From: Erinaceus europaeus
Taxonomy: Eukaryota > Chordata > Mammalia > Eulipotyphla > Erinaceidae
Direction of reading: 5' to 3'
NCBI RefSeq assembly: GCF_950295315.1
Contig: NC_080164.1
Location: 110,442,447 to 110,506,446, forward strand
DNA length: 64,000 bases
The position numbers were made by a program, and so were the translations under genes. This document shows, piece by piece, positions 21,014 through 32,605 of the stretch (its first letter is position 1; the number at the start of each line of letters is the position of its first letter). Under the pieces are notes generated by a model. That model was not told the origin of the DNA. It ran no database searches and saw only the letters and a list, made by a program, of their open reading frames with translations.

Positions 21014-21633
21014 AACTATCTATTTTAGCTATCCTTGTCTAGTCCTGCGTTTTTTTTTTTTCCTCATTCTTAACAATCAGTTGCCTCTGATCACAAGGTT
21101 TGAAGTAATCTGGGCCAGGTTTTCTTTTTATCTTATTATTATTATTTTTTTACCCTGCTCTATTTTATTATTAATATTATATAAAGGCATATATCTTCCC
21201 CGCCTTTAGGTTGATCAGAATTAACTCTTAGCATATATTTCACTGCTAGGGTAGTGGGCATCTTACCTATTGTGGGAGGAACTTGTCTCCTTAATCCTAC
21301 CTCCTCTACAGACTCTCCCCTCCCTCCCCCTCCTAGCTAATCAAAAAAATTAAATTAAATTAAAAATAAATTAATAAAAAGCCTTTCCTTTCACTGCTCT
21401 TAAATTACAGCTCTTTTTCTTATCTTTTCCTTTTTCTCTCTCTTGTCCCTTCTTTCTTTTTCTTTTTCTTTTTTTTTTCATCTTGTCATACACTTCTTCC
21501 TTCTTCTTTGCCTTCTGAATTTGTGAATTATTTTGCGGAAGAAATCTGACTCAGAGTGGACTCTCTATGTGTGTATCTCTGCTCTAGTTCCCTTTCCCCT
21601 CTTGTTACCCCTATAATATACAGTGGATAGTAG

Positions 21634-21641
21634 ATTTGCAT
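21634..21641 (+). promoter_or_regulatory. POU octamer in L1 5' UTR, copy 2
   Basis: The same ATTTGCAT in the second block, with matching flanks (GTAGATTTGCATAACT). The two sites are 628 bp apart. Confidence 0.5.
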
Positions 21642-21908
21642 AACTGTCTATTCTTGCTATCTCTTCTTTCTTTCTCTTTCTTATTCACTGGGATTTGGTT
21701 ACTATTTTTTCACGGACAGGAGAAATTGTTTAGCTAACTGGTAATGATTAAACTGCTTCAATACTTGCTTCAGTTGCTACTGTAATTCCTGAGGTTGGTG
21801 AGTGCAATTGTCATAAAGGTATTTAGTACAGTGTTGCTTGTACTCAAGACACAACAACTGAGGAACAACAGAGCATATAAAAAGAAAAGAAACACATAAA
21901 TTAAAAAA

Positions 21909-22822
21909 ATGGGTAGATCAAAAACAAATAAAACTACTACTCCAATGAATGAAGACAAAATCCCAGAAGAAACTACAAATCATCCAGAAGTAACCATAGA
22001 TAAGAAAAGTATGCAAGCATTAATAAACTTATTAATCACAGAAATGAAAACAACACTGGAGGAAAGGAATGGCAGTATTAGGGAAACAACAGTTGAGACC
22101 CCCCAAGGAAAATACTGATTATCTTGAGGCAATTAGAGAACTGAAAGCTGAAATAGCTGTAATGAAGAAAGAAGCTGAGGCAAGGGAAAGCAGACTAACA
22201 GAAGCAGAAAACAGAATTAGTCAGACAGAGGATGAGTTAGAGAAAACTAAGAAAGAGGTGAAAGAGCTTAAAAAGAGATTGAGAGACACTGAAAACAACA
22301 ACAGAGACATATGGGATGATCTCAAAAGAAGTAACATTTGCATAATTGGCCTGCCAGAGGAAGAAAGAGAGGAAGGGGAAGCAAACATTCTAGAGGAAAT
22401 AATAGAAGAAAACTTCCCAGACCTGAATAATGGAAAGGACATCAAGATTCAAGAGGCCCAGAGAGTACCAAACAAAATCAACCCAGACCTGAAGACACCA
22501 AGACAATCATAGTCACAATGAGAAGAAATAAGGATAAAGAAAGGATCCTAAAGGCTACAAGAGAGAAACAAAAAGTCACATACAAGGAAAACCCATAAGA
22601 TTATCTGCAGACTTCTCCACTCAAACTCTAAAAGCCAGAAGGGAGTGGAAAGATATCTATGGAGCCCTGAATGAAAAAGGGTTTCAACCAAGGATAATAT
22701 ATCCTGCTAGACTTTCATTCAAACTAGAAGGAGGGATTAAAACCTTCTTAGACAAACAAGAGTTAAAGGAGGCAACCATCTTCAAGCTGGCCCTGAAAGA
22801 GGTTCTAAAAGACCTCTTATAA
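21909..22822 (+). pseudogene. L1 ORF1 (RNA-binding chaperone), frameshifted
   Basis: ORF1p forms coiled-coil trimers that coat L1 RNA. The frame opens at ATG 21909 (MGRSKTNKTTTPMNEDK). An extra A in GGAAAAT near 22110 shifts it to the next frame, which carries the heptad-rich coiled coil (KAEIAVMKKEAEARESRLTE onward) and the RRM-side motif SNICIIGLPEEE. A lost base near 22500 shifts it again, and another near 22590 moves it into the C-terminal part. That part includes YPARLSFKLEGG and ends at TAA 22820-22822. All domains are present in order, about 300 codons in total, but no single frame spans them. Confidence 0.88.
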
Positions 22823-22889
22823 ACAAGAACATCACTATAATACTGGCAATATAATAGAACAAACAACGAAAAAAAAATTTTTTTGAACG

Positions 22890-25800
22890 ATGGCACTACA
22901 ATACATTAAATCCATAATATCAATAAATGTCAATGGCTTAAACTCACCCATCAAAAGGCACAGGGTGGGGGGATGGATCAGAAAACATGACCCAACCATA
23001 TGCTGCTTGCAAGAATCCCATCTGTCACAAAAAGATAAACACAGACTTAAAGTGAAAGGATGGAAAACTATCATACAGGCTAATGGACCACAAAAAAGGG
23101 CAGGAACAGCCATTCTCATCTCAGACACAATAGATTTTAAATTAAATAAAGTAATAAAAGATAGGCAAGGACATTACATAATGATTGAGGATCAATCAGC
23201 CAAGAAGACTTAACAGTCATTAACATCTATGCACCCAATGAGGGACTATCTAAATACATTAAGCACCTACTGAAAGAATTTCAAAAATACATCAATAGTA
23301 ATACAATAATAGTGGGAGACTTCAATACCCCACTCTCACACTTAGACAGATCAACAAAGCAGAGAACCACTAAAGGTACAAGAGAATTGAATGAAGAGAC
23401 TGACAGACTAGACCTCTTCGACATTTTCAGACTCCTCCACCCAAAAAAACTGGAATACACCTTCTTTTCAAATCCACATAACACATACTAAAGGATAGAC
23501 CACATGTTAGGCCACAAAGACAGCATCAATAAATTCAAGAGCATTGAAATCATCCCAAGTATCTTCTCAGACCACAGTGGAGTAAAACTAACATTTAACA
23601 ACAAACAGAAAATTATTAAAAGTCACAGAATTTGGAAACTAAACAACATATTCCTTAAGAACCACTGGGTCAGAGATTCACTCAAGCAGCAAATTCAAAT
23701 GTTCCTGGAAACTAATGAAAATGAAGACACAACCTATCAAAATATTTGGGACACAGCTAAAGCAGTACTGAGAGGGAAACTTATAGCCATACAATCACAT
23801 ATTAATCACCAAGAAGAAGCTCAAATGAACGACCTTACTGTACACCTCAAGGACTTAGAGGAAGAGGAACAAAGGAACCCTAAAGCAACCAGAAGGTGAG
23901 AAATCACTAAAGTTAGAGCAGAAATAAACACTATCGAAAATAAAAGAACCATACAAAAGATCAATGAAGCCAAATGTTGGTTCTTTGAAAGATTAAACAA
24001 AATTGACAAACCCCTAACCAGACTCACCAAACAAAAAAGAGAGAAGACTCAAATTAATAGAATTGTAAATGATGGAGGAGATATCACAACTGACACCACA
24101 GAAATCCAGAAAATCCTGCAAAACTGCTATAAAGAACTATACGCCACCAAGCTAGAGAATCTGGAAGAAATGGAACAATTCCTAGAAGCATATGCCCTTC
24201 CAAAACTGAACCAAGAAGAACTACAAAATCTAAATGCACCAATCACAGACAAAGAAATTGAAACCGTTATTAAGAATCTCCCCAACAACAAAAGCCCTGG
24301 AGCACATGGCTTCACAAACGAATCCCACAAAACTTTCAGAAAACAGTTAGTACCCATACTTCTTAAGCTATTCCATAAGATTGAAGAAACAGGAATACTT
24401 CCTTCCACCTTCTATGAAGCCAACATGACCCTGATACCAAAAGCTGATAGGGACAGAACAAAAAAGGAAAACAACAGACCAATATCTCTGATGAACATAG
24501 ATGCCAAAATATTAAACAAGATCGTGGCCAACCAGATACAGCAACATATCAAAAAGATTGTTCATCATGACCAAGTGGGATTCATCCCAGGAATGCAAGG
24601 CTGGTTCAACATCCATAAGTCAATCAATGTCATTCACCACATCAATAAAAGCAAAGCCAAAAACCACATGATTATCTCAATAGATGCAGAGAAAGCCTTT
24701 GACAAGATCCAACACCCATTCATGCTCAAAACTCTACAAAAAATGGGAATAGATGGGAAATTGCTCAAGATAGTGGAGTCTATATATATAGCAAACCTAC
24801 AACCAACATCCTACTCAATGGACAGAAGCTGAAAGCATTCCCCCTCAGATTGGGTACTAGACAGGGCTGTCCACTGTCACCGTTACTCTTCAACATAGTA
24901 TTGGAAGTTCTTGCCATAGCAATGAGGCAAGAGAAAGAAATCAAAGGAATACAGATTGGAAGGGAAGAAGTCAAGCTCTCACTATTTGCAGATGATATGA
25001 TAGTATACATAGAAAAACCTAAAGAATCCAGCAGAAAACTACTGGAAGTTATTAGGCAATATAGCAAGGTATCAGGCTACAAAATCAATGTACAAAAATC
25101 AGTGGCATTTCTTTATGAAAACTCTACATCTGAAGAAGAAGACATCCAGAAATCACTCCCATTTACTGTTTCAGCAAAATCAATCAAATACCTAGGAATA
25201 AAGTTGACCAAAGAAGTGAAAGACTTGTATGCTGAAAACTATGAGTCACTACTCAAGGAAATAGAAACTGATACCAAGAAATGGAAAGATATCCCATGCT
25301 CATGGATTGGAAGAATAAATATCATCAAATTGAATATTCTCCCCAGAGCCATATACAAATTTATTGCAATACCCATCAAAATTCCACCAAGCTTCTTTAA
25401 GAGAATAGAACAAACACTACAGTCATTTATCTGGAACCTGAAAACACCTAGAATTGCCAAAACCATCTTGAGGAAAAGAAACAGAAATGGAGGCATCACA
25501 CTCCCAGACCTTAAACTATATTATAAAGCCATCATCATCAAAACAGCATGGTACTGGAACAAAAATAGGCACACAGACCAGTGGAACAGAATTGAAAGCC
25601 CAGAAATAAATCCCCACAACCATGGAATCTAATCTTTGATAAGGGGGCCCAAAGGATTAAATGGAAAAAGGAGGTTCTCTTCAATAAATGGTGATGGGGA
25701 AACTGTGTTGTAACATGCAGAAGAATGAAATTGAACCACTTTATCTCACCAGAAACAAAAATAAACTACAAATGGATCAAAGACCTAGATGTCAGACCAG

Positions 25801-26713
25801 AAACAATCAAATACTTAGAGGAAAACATTGGTAAAACACTTTCCCACCTACACCTCAAGGACATCTTTGATGAATCAAACCCAATTGCAAGGAAGACTGA
25901 ATCAGAAACAAACCAATGGGACTACATCAAATTGAAAAGCTTCTGCACATCCAAAGAAACTATTAACAAACAAAGAGACCCCTCTCAGAATGGGAGAAGA
26001 TCTTCAAATGCCAGACATCAGACAAGAATCTCATCACCAAAATATATAAAGAGCTCAGCAAACTTAGCCGCATAAAAGCAAATGACCCCATCCAAAAATG
26101 GGCAGAGGATATGAACAAAACATTCACTACAAAGGAGATCCAAAAGGCTAACAAACATATGAAAAACTGCTCTAGGTCACTGATTGTCAGAAAAATGCAA
26201 ATTGAGACAACACTAAGATACCACCTCACTCCTGTAAGAATGGCATACATCAAAAAGGACAGCAGCAACATATGCTGGAGAGGTTGTGGGGACAGAGGAG
26301 CCCTTTTACATTTCTGTTGGGAATGTAAACTGGTCCTGCCTCTTAGGAGAGCAGTCTGGAAAACTCTCAGCAGGCTAGACATGGACCTTCTATATGACCC
26401 AGTAATCCCTCTCGTGGGGTTATATCCCAAGGACTCCATAACACCCAACCAAAAAGAGGTGTGTACTCCTATGTTCATAGAAGCACAATTCATAATAGCT
26501 AAAACCTGGAAGCAACCCAGGTGCCCAACAACAGATGAGTGGCTGAGAAAGCTGTGGTATATATACACAATGGAATACTATGCAGCTATCAAGAACAATG
26601 AACCCACCTTCTCTGACCCATCTTGGACAGAGCTAGAAGGAATTATGTTAAGTGAACTAAGTCGGAAAGATAACGATGAGTATGGGATTAACCCACTCAT
26701 CAACAGAAGTTGA
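22890..26713 (+). pseudogene. L1 ORF2 (endonuclease and reverse transcriptase), broken
   Basis: The endonuclease starts at ATG 22890 with NVNGLNSP and CCLQESHL. It continues with VGDFNTPLS (about 23312) and FSDHSGVKL (about 23555), the usual catalytic neighbourhoods. The reverse transcriptase includes [33 protein letters not shown] and the catalytic FADD at 24985-24996. The C-terminal zinc-knuckle-like motif CX3CX7HX4C is at 26273-26323. Breaks are a frameshift near 23205, TAA near 23489, TGA at 23897-23899, frameshifts near 24800 and 25630-25720, and another near 26070. The end at 26713 (NPLINRS) matches the other copies. About 1,270 codons would be full length, the normal L1 size. Confidence 0.92.
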
Positions 26714-28065
26714 GTAAGAAGATCTGAAAGGGAAACTAAAAGCAGGACCTGACCAAATTGTAAGTAGGGCACCAAAGTAAAAACCCTGTGGTGAGGGGTA
26801 GACATGCAGCTTCCTGGACCAGTGTGGTTGGGAGTGGGTGGAAGGGTTGGGTCACAGTCTTTTGGTGGTGGGAATGGTGTTTATGTACACTCCTAGCAAA
26901 ATGTAGACATATAAATCACTAGTTAATTAATTTGAGGGGGTTAAAATCAATTGTATGTCTCAAAGTTTTTCAAAACACAAACTGAATCTCTTTAATATAT
27001 AGTCTGTGTATTTGATATGAGGACTCTCTCAAAAGCATAGACCAAGTAGATCAGAAGCAACCAATAGCACAGCTATATACAAGATACTGGGTACTGTACA
27101 GCAAACCATAACAAAAGGACTTTTTAAAGTTAACCCAATTACCAAATAATGTAATGATAACATTAACTATCCATTGTGTTTTTGAACCCTAAGACAGCAG
27201 GAGCCTCACATCTCCACTATAGAGCCCCTACTTTCCTCAGTCCTGGAACCCTTGGATAGGGCCCACTTTCCCATATGCCTCTCCCAATTTATATCAAATA
27301 ATATTGCATCCGCCGATCACAGCCTAACCAGTGCAAGGATTGCCACCTCAACATGCTTCACTTCAGACTGTGTCCAGAGACTTCACGAGTGAATGACAAC
27401 CCTTCAGCTTCATTACTCGGGTGAGACCTTTCTTTTCCTAGTATACTCTAATTTCATCTCATGTGGTTCACTTTCTAACAAAGTCCCAAAACCTAGATAT
27501 ATACACCAGTTTCTGTGAGAGAGAGCATATCTTCACACGTATCTATAAACTACTGCAAAATATATACCTGAAAGCAGAAGTGTACTAGAGTTTGCAGTGA
27601 GTACCCCCCCTAACACTTCCTCTCCACTATTCCAAACTTTGGGTCCTTGATTGCTCAACAATTTGTTTGGCTTCGTATGTTAACTCTCTTTTCAGCCACC
27701 AGGTTCCAGATGCCATCAGTATGCTGGCCAGGCTTCCCTGGATTGAAGACCCCACCAATGTGTCCTGGAGCTCAGCTTCCCCAGAGACCCACCCTACTAG
27801 GGAAAGAGAGAGAGAGACTGGGAGTATGGACTGACCAGTCAATGCCCATGTTCAGCGGGGAAGCAATTACAGAAGCCAGACTTTCTACCTTCTGCAACCC
27901 ACAATTACCCTGGGTCCATGCTCCCTGAGGGATGGAAAATGGGAAAGCTATCAGGGGAGGGGGTGGGATATGGAGATTGGGTGGTGGGAATTGTGTGGAG
28001 TTGTACTCCTCCTACCCTATGGTTTTGGTAATTAATCCTTTCTTAAATAAAAAAAAAGAAAAAGA
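26714..28065 (+). other. L1 3' UTR, young lineage
   Basis: About 1.35 kb of non-coding sequence ending in TTTCTTAAATAAAAAAAAAG. It contains blocks shared by every young L1 in the window (for example CAACCCTTCAGCTTCATTAC, TTGTTTGGCTTCGTATGTT and GGTGGTGGGAATTGTGTGG). The last block is the most widely copied sequence here because most insertions are 5'-truncated. Confidence 0.88.
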
Positions 28066-28200
28066 AAAGAAAGGGGCAAGAAATAGAGACACCTGTAGCA
28101 CTGCTTCAGTGCTTAAGAAGCTTCCCCCCTGCAGGTGGGGACTGAGGGCTTGAAACTAGGTCTTTCTATATGGTAACACATATACTCTATTAGCTTCAAC

Positions 28201-28500
28201 AATGCCAGCTCTTACAAAGCTCAACCTTACCACGTGAAAGGAAGGCCTTTCAGTTCCATAAACAAATCACAGAACCATCTTCTGTATTATTACTATCCTT
28301 AATATCCTTTCAAAGACATTTTCTCTTAAGCTACCTTAAATTGCAAACTACCTTTAATTTCCTCACAACATTAGAACTTTAGAGTTTAGGTAGAAGGCAT
28401 TTTAGAATATGGATTTCATGTATCTTTGAAATTCTCAGTCTAAATCTTTTAAAGTATGCCCTAACATGAGTTTAAAAGAAGCCAAGAGATGAACTCCCTT
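28201..28500. other. unique DNA
   Basis: I recognise nothing in this stretch. Confidence 0.5.
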
Positions 28501-28675
28501 AGCCAGAGACGACCCGAACTGCCCCTGCGGCTACAGACAGACTATGACCCACATAGTCAAAGACTGCCACCTCTCCAGATTCAAAGGAGGTCTCGAAACT
28601 TTACATCAGGCTCAACCTGACGCTGTTGACTGGCTACGGAAGAAGGGCAAACGCTAGAAGAAGAAGGGGTTTCTA
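28501..28675 (+). mobile_element. 3' end of a non-L1 LINE, second copy
   Basis: The plus-strand frame ARDDPNCPCGYRQTMTHIV is followed by KDC, a FKGGLETLHQAQPDAVDWLRKKGKR stretch split over the two conserved blocks, and TAG at 28655-28657. It then runs into AGAAGAAGGGG. Against the copy at 11300-11464 it differs at about 6 of 160 positions, and both keep the frame and the CX1CX7HX4C spacing. It is 5'-truncated at about 28501. No convincing TSD was found. Confidence 0.78.
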
Positions 28676-28737
28676 TGAAACCAGTTGTCATTTTCTTTTT
28701 AATTTTGACTAGGGTTATCACAACAATGTGCTTAAAA

Positions 28738-28925
28738 TTTATTATTATTATTTTATTGGATAGAGACAATGAGAAATAGAGAGGGGAGGAGGAAATAGAG
28801 GGGAAGAGAGACAGAGAGCACTGCAGCGTTGCTTTATCACTTGCAAACCTTTCTCTCTGCAGGTGGGGACTGAGGGCTTGAACTTGGGTCCTTGTACAAT
28901 GAGACAAGTGAGCTCAACGAATGTG
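28738..28925 (-). mobile_element. ERI-type SINE, short form
   Basis: Minus-strand copy with TTATTATTATTTTATTGGATAG on the tail side, CTCTCTGCAGGTGGGGACTG in the centre and a shortened head. Confidence 0.84.
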
Positions 28926-29689
28926 TTTTTTTCTTTTTTTGGCAGGGCGGGGAGGATGTGTTTCCTTTACAGTCTCAACTTGAAAACTGGGGCAGATGGT
29001 AGTATAATAAAAATAAATGAAAGTTAGCCTAAAACTATGATATTAATAAAATATCAACACTTAGTTTAGGATCAAGTTTGGGTAAGGACTTTTGAAATCA
29101 GATTCATTTATCCCCCCCCCCCCCTTTTGGAAATGTACTATCATGTAGTCGCAGCAGGGAAACACTAAGAACCCATCTACTTTCCTTTCCTTTCCCTCTG
29201 ATTCCATCTCTGTAAATACAGCAAATCATTCTACCGTCACAGAATGAAAGAGTGAGTCCTCTCCCACCCAGCATTCCCTGTGGCTTCTCTGTGTTATCTG
29301 TTCGGCCATTGCCAGGGCAAGGTCGACTTTCTACACAAAGATGAAATGTCATAGAGCAACTGTCAGCTTCCACACAATCAGGTGCCCTAAATCATGCACA
29401 AAGGATCTCTCATCCTTCCTGTACCTAAACCAAATTCCTTCTTGTTTTCTTTCAGTTGTATTTTATCACTTGAGCATTTTTTAGTCATCAATAATGATTC
29501 TGGTTCAATTTGTGATTGATATGGTGTCATGTGATGCACTAGTCATTCAAGAATGAGATAAAATGCAATGTCTGATAAAAAAAACCCATTTTTTAACATA
29601 AAGAGGGAAAACAAGGGCAAATTCTTACAGAATAATTTGTTTTTAATTCCCCCCCCCATATTTATTTCACTATGCTATATGAGAGAGAA
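28926..29689. other. unique DNA with short homopolymers
   Basis: Apart from C runs at about 29112-29124 and 29650-29657, I see no repeat. The 29140-29460 part is less AT-rich than its surroundings. No coding frame can be assigned to a family. Confidence 0.5.
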
Positions 29690-29972
29690 GAGAAAGAAAG
29701 CTGAGAAAGAGGAGGACAAGGAACAGGCAGATGAGTAAGAGGAGGAGCAGGAGTAAAAGTAGTAGTAGAAGGAAGTAAAAGAGGAGGAAGAGGTGTAGAA
29801 AAAAGAAGAGAAAGAGAAGGAAGAGGAGGAGGAAGAGGAGAAGAAAGAAGAGTAAAGAAGGAGGAGGAGGAAGATGACAACAACCAGAATATCACTCTGG
29901 CACATGCAAGGCCAGGGATCAATCTCAGAGCCTCAGGCTTGAGAATCCAGCACCTCATCTTGAGCTGCCCAA
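29690..29972 (-). mobile_element. type C SINE with expanded purine tract
   Basis: The SINE body is at about 29885-29972 (minus strand: GATTCTCAAGCCTGAGGCTC, then TTGATCCCTGG and CATGTGCCAGAGTGATATTC). Beyond it, 29690-29878 is an AGGAGGAAG-type purine tract, probably grown from the SINE's CT-rich tail. Confidence 0.65.
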
Positions 29973-30165
29973 ACTTTATTTTTTATTGCTTAAAGAAAAG
30001 CTTTCTTTTCCTCCATGAATTTTGATTAAATGTCTTTTAAGGTCTTCTAATACTGCAAACATTTGTGAATAATTTTGTAAATTCTTAACTTTAATATATG
30101 TAATTGCATAAATGACATTAATATGTATAATAGGTTATATTTATATAGAAAGAAAACACTGTAAT
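29973..30165. other. unique AT-rich DNA
   Basis: Nothing is recognised in this short stretch. Confidence 0.5.
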
Positions 30166-30438
30166 AGGGCTGACCGGTGGTGCACCTGGCTGAGTACATA
30201 TATCACCAAGCACTAGGACCAGGGTTCAAGTCCCTGCTTCCCATTTGAATGGGGGAATCTTCAAGAGTGGTGAAGCAGGTTTGCAGGTTCTCTCTCTCTC
30301 TCTGTTTCTATCCCTCTCACTTTCTATCCTATCAAATATGATACAGAGAGTAAGAAACAGGAAAAATGGCTCCCAGGAGTGATGCATTCATTAATCAGAC
30401 AGCAGGTCCTAAGCATAAACCTGGTGGCAAAAAAAAAA
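30166..30438 (+). mobile_element. ERI-type SINE, long-form tail
   Basis: Plus-strand copy. The head has GGGCTGACCGGTGGTGCACC and a B-box-like GGGTTCAAGTCCC. It ends in the long-form terminal domain (ATGGCTCCCAGGAGTGATGC) and GGTGGCAAAAAAAAA. Confidence 0.8.
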
Positions 30439-30704
30439 GTTGTTCAAGCCCCTGGCTTCCCACCTGCATGAGAGTCACTTCAAGCAGGTCTGTAGGTGTC
30501 TATCTTTCTCTCCCCCTCTCTGTCTTCCCCTCCTCTCTCCATTTCTCTCTATCCTATCCAACAACAATAAAAATAACAATAATAACCACAACAATGATAA
30601 AACAACAAGGGCAACAAAATAGAAAAAATAGCCTCTAGGAGCAGTGGATTTGTGGTTCAGGCACTGAGAATCATTGGAGGCAAAAAAAAAAAAAAAAAAA
30701 AAAG
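30439..30704 (+). mobile_element. ERI-type SINE, long form, 5'-truncated
   Basis: It abuts the previous SINE. It starts just upstream of TTCAAGCCCCTGGCTTCCCA and runs to an A tail of about 23 bases. Several AACAATAA units and GGGCAACAAAATAGAAAAA give the long-form signature. Confidence 0.85.
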
Positions 30705-31204
30705 AAGTTGGCCTTAACTTATGATGAATCTGAGAGGTGTGGAATTTGTAAAAACTAACCGTAACTTTAAATGGGCTTCAATTCATTTTGGTTGCAGTAA
30801 TATGAAGTCCTCTGATCACTGTGAACATTCTTTGTATTTCTATACAAACATACAAGCAAAGTAATTTATTACACTAATCATTTCATTTATCTAAAGTGAA
30901 AACTTGCTAAAGGAAGAAAATAATAAGAAGATAAAATATCAATTAGATTTGGAAAGCTAAGTCTATTATTTGAGTAATTGCCTCTTAAGAGTACTTAATA
31001 TAGCCCATTTTTAATCCACACCAATATATGAATATACTCTCATAGCCGTGATTATACAATTAAATGATCTGAAAGCTTTTTATTTAACATTGACAATACT
31101 AGCTGAAGTTGTGATAAGCCTGAAGTCAGTGTGATTCTCACCAAAGCAGGACAGCATTTATGGATTCTAACATGTTTAATATCCTTCCTGTTTTTAGGAA
31201 TGGC
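30705..31204. other. unique AT-rich DNA
   Basis: No repeat or gene is recognised. Confidence 0.5.
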
Positions 31205-31682
31205 AACTTAAAAGTAATTATCAGATATTTAACATTGATTTATAAAATTATGAAATAATGGGTATAATTCTGCATCATTTCCACCACTAGAGTCTGAATC
31301 CCTAATCCTTTCACTGGGAGTCACAGCAGTTCCCCTAAGGTTGCAGGTATGGGCTATTATTTCTACTACTGTCTGCCTATATTTATATGTATTTTGTATG
31401 TCCATTTTTTCCCATAGTCCCATCTTCTCTTCCTTTCCAAGTCACACCTACACCTATTTCTTCTTCCAAATGACTCTCCCCTTTTCCTCTTCTTTCTCTG
31501 AGTCCTGATGGATTTGGAGTTCAGAGCTCTCTGGTCATTTTCTCCTATCATTTCTTACCATCTGGGAGTATGGACAAAAGTTCTTTATCGGGTGCAGAAG
31601 GTGGGAGTTCTGGCTTCTGTAATTGCTTCTCCACTGGACATGGACATTGACAGGTTGATCCATACCTCCAGGCAAGGAAACT
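31205..31682 (-). mobile_element. older L1 3' UTR, reverse
   Basis: It matches the wording of 4031-4565 in the same order: GATTTATAAAATTATGAAATAA, CCACCACTAGAGTCTGAATCC, and later CTTCTGTAATTGCTTCTCCA. It is an older copy with many differences. Confidence 0.78.
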
Positions 31683-31730
31683 TTTGCTGATCACCTATAA
31701 AAAAAGTCAGCATTTAAACAAAGGGAACAC

Positions 31731-31942
31731 TTTTAATTTTGTATTATCTTTGTTTGTTGGATAGACACAGCCAGAAATTGAGAGGGAAGGGGGTGACAGA
31801 GAGGTTGAGAGACAGAGAGACACCTGCAGCACTACTTCATTTCTCATGAAGCTTTCTCCCTGCAGGTGGGTGCCGGGAGTTCAAACCCAGGTCCTTGCAC
31901 ACTATAACGTGTGCTCAACCAGGTGGACCACCATCCAGCCCC
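31731..31942 (-). mobile_element. ERI-type SINE, short form
   Basis: Minus-strand copy of the CAGCCAGAAATTGAGAGG subset, with CTCCCTGCAGGTGGGTGCCG in the centre and a complete head ending CACCATCCAGCCCC. Confidence 0.86.
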
Positions 31943-32190
31943 AAGGCAGCACTTTCTTTAAGCAAAATACACATGCTCATTGGTGGAGTGGATGGATGAA
32001 CTGTTTGTTAAATGACAATACTAATGCATATATAATTAGTGTCTCCATGTTCAATCTCTCTCTCTTGAGTTTACATATTTTGAAGTGATGTAGTAATGTA
32101 TTCTTAAAACACACATTCTTGAAAACCTATGTTGTTAGAATCATAAACTTAAGAAAAGGAGGGATCTTTTCATGTAAAATAAGATCCACT
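31943..32190. other. unique DNA
   Basis: Nothing is recognised. Confidence 0.45.
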
Positions 32191-32385
32191 GGGGCCAGTT
32201 GGTTCTCATTACCATGTAGAGAGCACACCTTATGATGCCTGAGTGCCCAGCTTCAAATCTCTGTCCCCACCTGCAGGGATGGGAGGAGCTGGGTAAATGT
32301 TGGAGCAGTGCTTCAGGTGTCTCTTCATCTCTCAATCTCTCTTCTCTATCACTTTCTCTCACCTCTATAAAAAATAGTTAAAAAA
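32191..32385 (+). mobile_element. ERI-type SINE, short form
   Basis: A diverged plus-strand copy with GGGGCCAGTTGGTTCTC in the head, CCCCACCTGCAGGGATGGGA in the centre and a CTCTCAATCTCTC-rich 3' half. Confidence 0.75.
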
Positions 32386-32605
32386 TCAGACCCACTCCAT
32401 GATATAATAAACATATACAAGCTATATAAGATAGGTAAAATTGAGAGAAATTACCATAGCAACAAGGACACTTCTAAGGATTCTCCAGGAGAACACAGAA
32501 TTTTGAATTGATCTTTTCCACTGATAAGTTTCTAATAAGGTGGGCTATGATTGCAGTAGGAAGATGAACAAGGGAAAAATAATAATAGATAAAGATAATA
32601 GTTGA

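Larger units (their letters stand above)
20261..21908 (+). promoter_or_regulatory. L1 5' UTR with duplicated block
   Basis: An internal RNA polymerase II promoter region is expected here from known L1 biology. Two related blocks occur at about 20660-21040 and 21325-21665. Both have TAGCTAAT, CCTTTCCTTTCACTGCTCTT, CTGACTCAG-GTGGACTCTC and TATACAGTGGATAGTAGATT in the same order, so part of the leader has been duplicated in tandem. Each block ends with a perfect ATTTGCAT octamer. Confidence 0.75.
20245..28081 (+). mobile_element. full-length L1 retrotransposon with TSD
   Basis: The element at 20261-28065 (about 7.8 kb) starts with GCTGGTTCCCGGAAGATGGC and ends in an A-rich tail. It is flanked by aaagaaaggggcaag plus one A at 20245-20260 and 28066-28081. 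The order is 5' UTR (about 1.65 kb), ORF1 (21909-22822), ORF2 (22890-26713) and 3' UTR (about 1.35 kb). The 3' UTR shares long blocks with the copies at 15158, 36097 and 56337, so they belong to one young lineage. Both ORFs are broken by single-base frameshifts and stops, so this copy should not move on its own. Some breaks are in short homopolymers and may be assembly errors. Confidence 0.93.
20175..28200 (-). mobile_element. ERI-type SINE split by full-length L1
   Basis: The tail half (about 20175-20260) and the head half (28066-about 28200) form one minus-strand short SINE. The young L1 landed in its purine-rich part. The site aaagaaaggggcaag is duplicated on both sides of the L1. Confidence 0.85.

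Noticed and set aside
25963..26568. 201-codon minus-strand frame
   Set aside because: Antisense shadow of the L1 ORF2 C-terminal part.
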